This document shows, one piece after another, positions 59,919 through 61,075 of a stretch of 61,075 nt of DNA. The notes below the pieces were generated by a model. That model was not told where the DNA came from. It saw nothing but the letters and a program-made list of their open reading frames with translations, and made no database searches. Position 1 is the stretch's first letter. Each line of letters starts with the position of its first letter. Source of the DNA: an uncultured Alphaproteobacteria bacterium (GTDB taxonomy: Bacteria > Pseudomonadota > Alphaproteobacteria > Methylaequorales > Methylaequoraceae); contig CACAYF010000011.1 of assembly GCA_902536655.1 (NCBI GenBank), positions 1 to 61,075 of the forward strand. Reading direction: 5' to 3'. A program made the position numbers and the translations under genes.

Positions 59919-61075
59919 ATGAAATATTCAGATTATATTCACGAATCAGAGATTAATCATAAATCTTTAAGTTATAATCTTCTCACTCCGAAGGCAACTA
60001 AAGGAAAATCTCTTAAGCCTCAAAAAATCAAAGTATCTCCTGCCAAGGCATTGACTCTGTTAGCCCCATACACAATTTCCAGAATTATGGAGCAAATCAA
60101 AGCAGTTGTGCCACTCGCAGCATATTTATTTTTATTTCAACTTTTAATTCTCAGACAACCAATCTCCTCCGCTACGACGATTTGTCTTGGATTGATTGCG
60201 GTAATAATAGGCTTAGCAATTTTCATGGAAGGTCTTAAAACTGGTCTGATGCCATTTGGTAATGTAATTGGTGATACGTTGCCAAAAAAAGCACCAATGT
60301 TTCTAGTTTTAATTATTATTGGAATATTAGGCGTAGGGGTAACTTATGCAGAACCAGCTATCGGAGCACTCAAAGCATTTGGTTCGTCAATAAACCCTCA
60401 GGACGCACCATATCTCTATGAGATACTCAACAATAGAAGTGAAACCTTAGTTGTAATGGTCGGGGCTGGTGTTGGACTGGCGGCTATCATTGGAACAATA
60501 AGGTTTGTAAAAGGTTGGTCTCTAAAACCTATGATTTATGCAGCTCTTGCGCCAACAATAATTCTTACTGCATATGTATGGAGTAATCCTGATTTAAGAA
60601 CTATTCTTGGATTAGCTTGGGATTGTGGAGCTGTTACAACTGGACCAGTTACTGTACCTCTTGTGCTATCACTAGGTATTGGAATAGCAGCGTCAGCTGG
60701 TAAAGGAGATTCATCTCTTTCTGGTTTTGGCGTTGTTACAATGGCTTCATTATTTCCAATTATCGCTGTTCTTATTCTTGCTATACATGTTTCTCAGACA
60801 ATCTCAGTTGAAGAAATAATTGCTTCAACTAGTATGGCTTCAGATATGACGCTAGGAGAGGTTTCTAAGTGGTCACAAACCCCGTTTGTTGAGATTATTG
60901 GAGGAGTTAGAGCAATACTTCCACTTGTAATATTTTTAATGATTGTGCTTTTTGTAATCCTTAAATCTAAACTTCCTAATAATATGATAACAACTTATGG
61001 GCTAACTTTGTCCATTGTTGGAATGTGTGTCTTCAATATAGGACTTACATATGGTTTAGGAGCTATAGGTGGGCA
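59919..61075 (+). CDS. DUF1538 membrane protein (cut by window end)
   Basis: Open frame from ATG 59919 to the last base, 385 residues visible. A basic cytosolic N-terminus (about 1-50) is followed by many transmembrane helices. Repeated halves carry the family motifs MEGLKTGLMPFGNVIGDTLP, TYAEPAI, GLAWDCGAVTTGPVTVPLVL and GGVRAILPLVIFLMI, typical of DUF1538, a proposed transporter family of unknown substrate. Thirty-seven bases separate it from CNB protein 2, so it may belong to the same operon; the link to secretion or cAMP is only by position. Confidence 0.88.
   Translation, partial: MKYSDYIHESEINHKSLSYNLLTPKATKGKSLKPQKIKVSPAKALTLLAPYTISRIMEQIKAVVPLAAYLFLFQLLILRQPISSATTICLGLIAVIIGLAIFMEGLKTGLMPFGNVIGDTLPKKAPMFLVLIIIGILGVGVTYAEPAIGALKAFGSSINPQDAPYLYEILNNRSETLVVMVGAGVGLAAIIGTIRFVKGWSLKPMIYAALAPTIILTAYVWSNPDLRTILGLAWDCGAVTTGPVTVPLVLSLGIGIAASAGKGDSSLSGFGVVTMASLFPIIAVLILAIHVSQTISVEEIIASTSMASDMTLGEVSKWSQTPFVEIIGGVRAILPLVIFLMIVLFVILKSKLPNNMITTYGLTLSIVGMCVFNIGLTYGLGAIGG

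Overview
The window is very AT-rich (roughly 30% GC by eye), densely packed and has many overlapping genes. Its gene families are alphaproteobacterial (RlpA, MltB, FMN lactate dehydrogenase, YajQ, PanD, DUF2905, DUF1538, a 25-codon PqqA). This suggests a free-living, probably marine, small-genome alphaproteobacterium of the Pelagibacterales / HIMB59 / AEGEAN-169 kind. That assignment is inference; no rRNA or other phylogenetic marker is present.

Layout. 1-9.1 kb: the end of a LysR regulator, then a tight minus-strand operon (lldD-mltB-rlpA-D,D-carboxypeptidase-tmk-holB-metG-tatD-MBL hydrolase) joining cell-wall remodelling with replication and translation housekeeping. 9.1-16.6 kb: a methyltransferase, a 49-residue ORF, yajQ, an aldehyde dehydrogenase + acetolactate-synthase-like pair, a DEAH helicase, panD and tRNA-Thr(UGU). 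16.6-31.4 kb: a genomic island in the 3' end of tRNA-Thr, bounded by a 51-bp perfect direct repeat, with a P4-type integrase, an AlpA-like excisionase, paired GGGGCTCCA motifs near both ends, and a defence cargo: a type III-like Res/Mod pair, a RelE-fold/UvrD fusion helicase, a GxxExxY PD-(D/E)XK protein and a Sel1-Schlafen(AlbA_2) protein. It also holds an HD hydrolase with a chromosomal paralogue 30 kb away and a frameshifted remnant of a RecQ HRDC domain.

31.4-50 kb: backbone genes with many small secreted or membrane proteins: a beta-barrel gene with a stop codon inside its signal peptide, MGMT, a thermonuclease-like protein, RecQ, GIY-YIG, a MoxR/VWA pair next to an orphan PqqA peptide gene, an SRAP peptidase preceded by two tiny double-CxxC proteins, a cold-shock protein, a histone-deacetylase-like hydrolase, tRNA-Arg and tRNA-Pro, and several genes too short for routine calling.

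50.3-61.1 kb: the most striking region, a plus-strand cluster that looks like a cyclic-nucleotide-controlled type I secretion system. It encodes a TolC-like outer-membrane protein, an acidic Gly/Pro-rich candidate substrate followed by a strong terminator, an ABC transporter with an inactive-type C39-like domain and a nucleotide-binding domain altered at the Q-loop, signature, catalytic Glu and H-loop, a HlyD adaptor with an N-terminal cyclic-nucleotide-binding domain, a CHASE2-class III adenylate cyclase with intact catalytic residues, two stand-alone cyclic-nucleotide-binding proteins and a DUF1538 membrane protein cut by the window end. The simplest model is a periplasmic signal sensed by CHASE2, cAMP made at the membrane, and cAMP sensed directly by the secretion adaptor and two small effectors.
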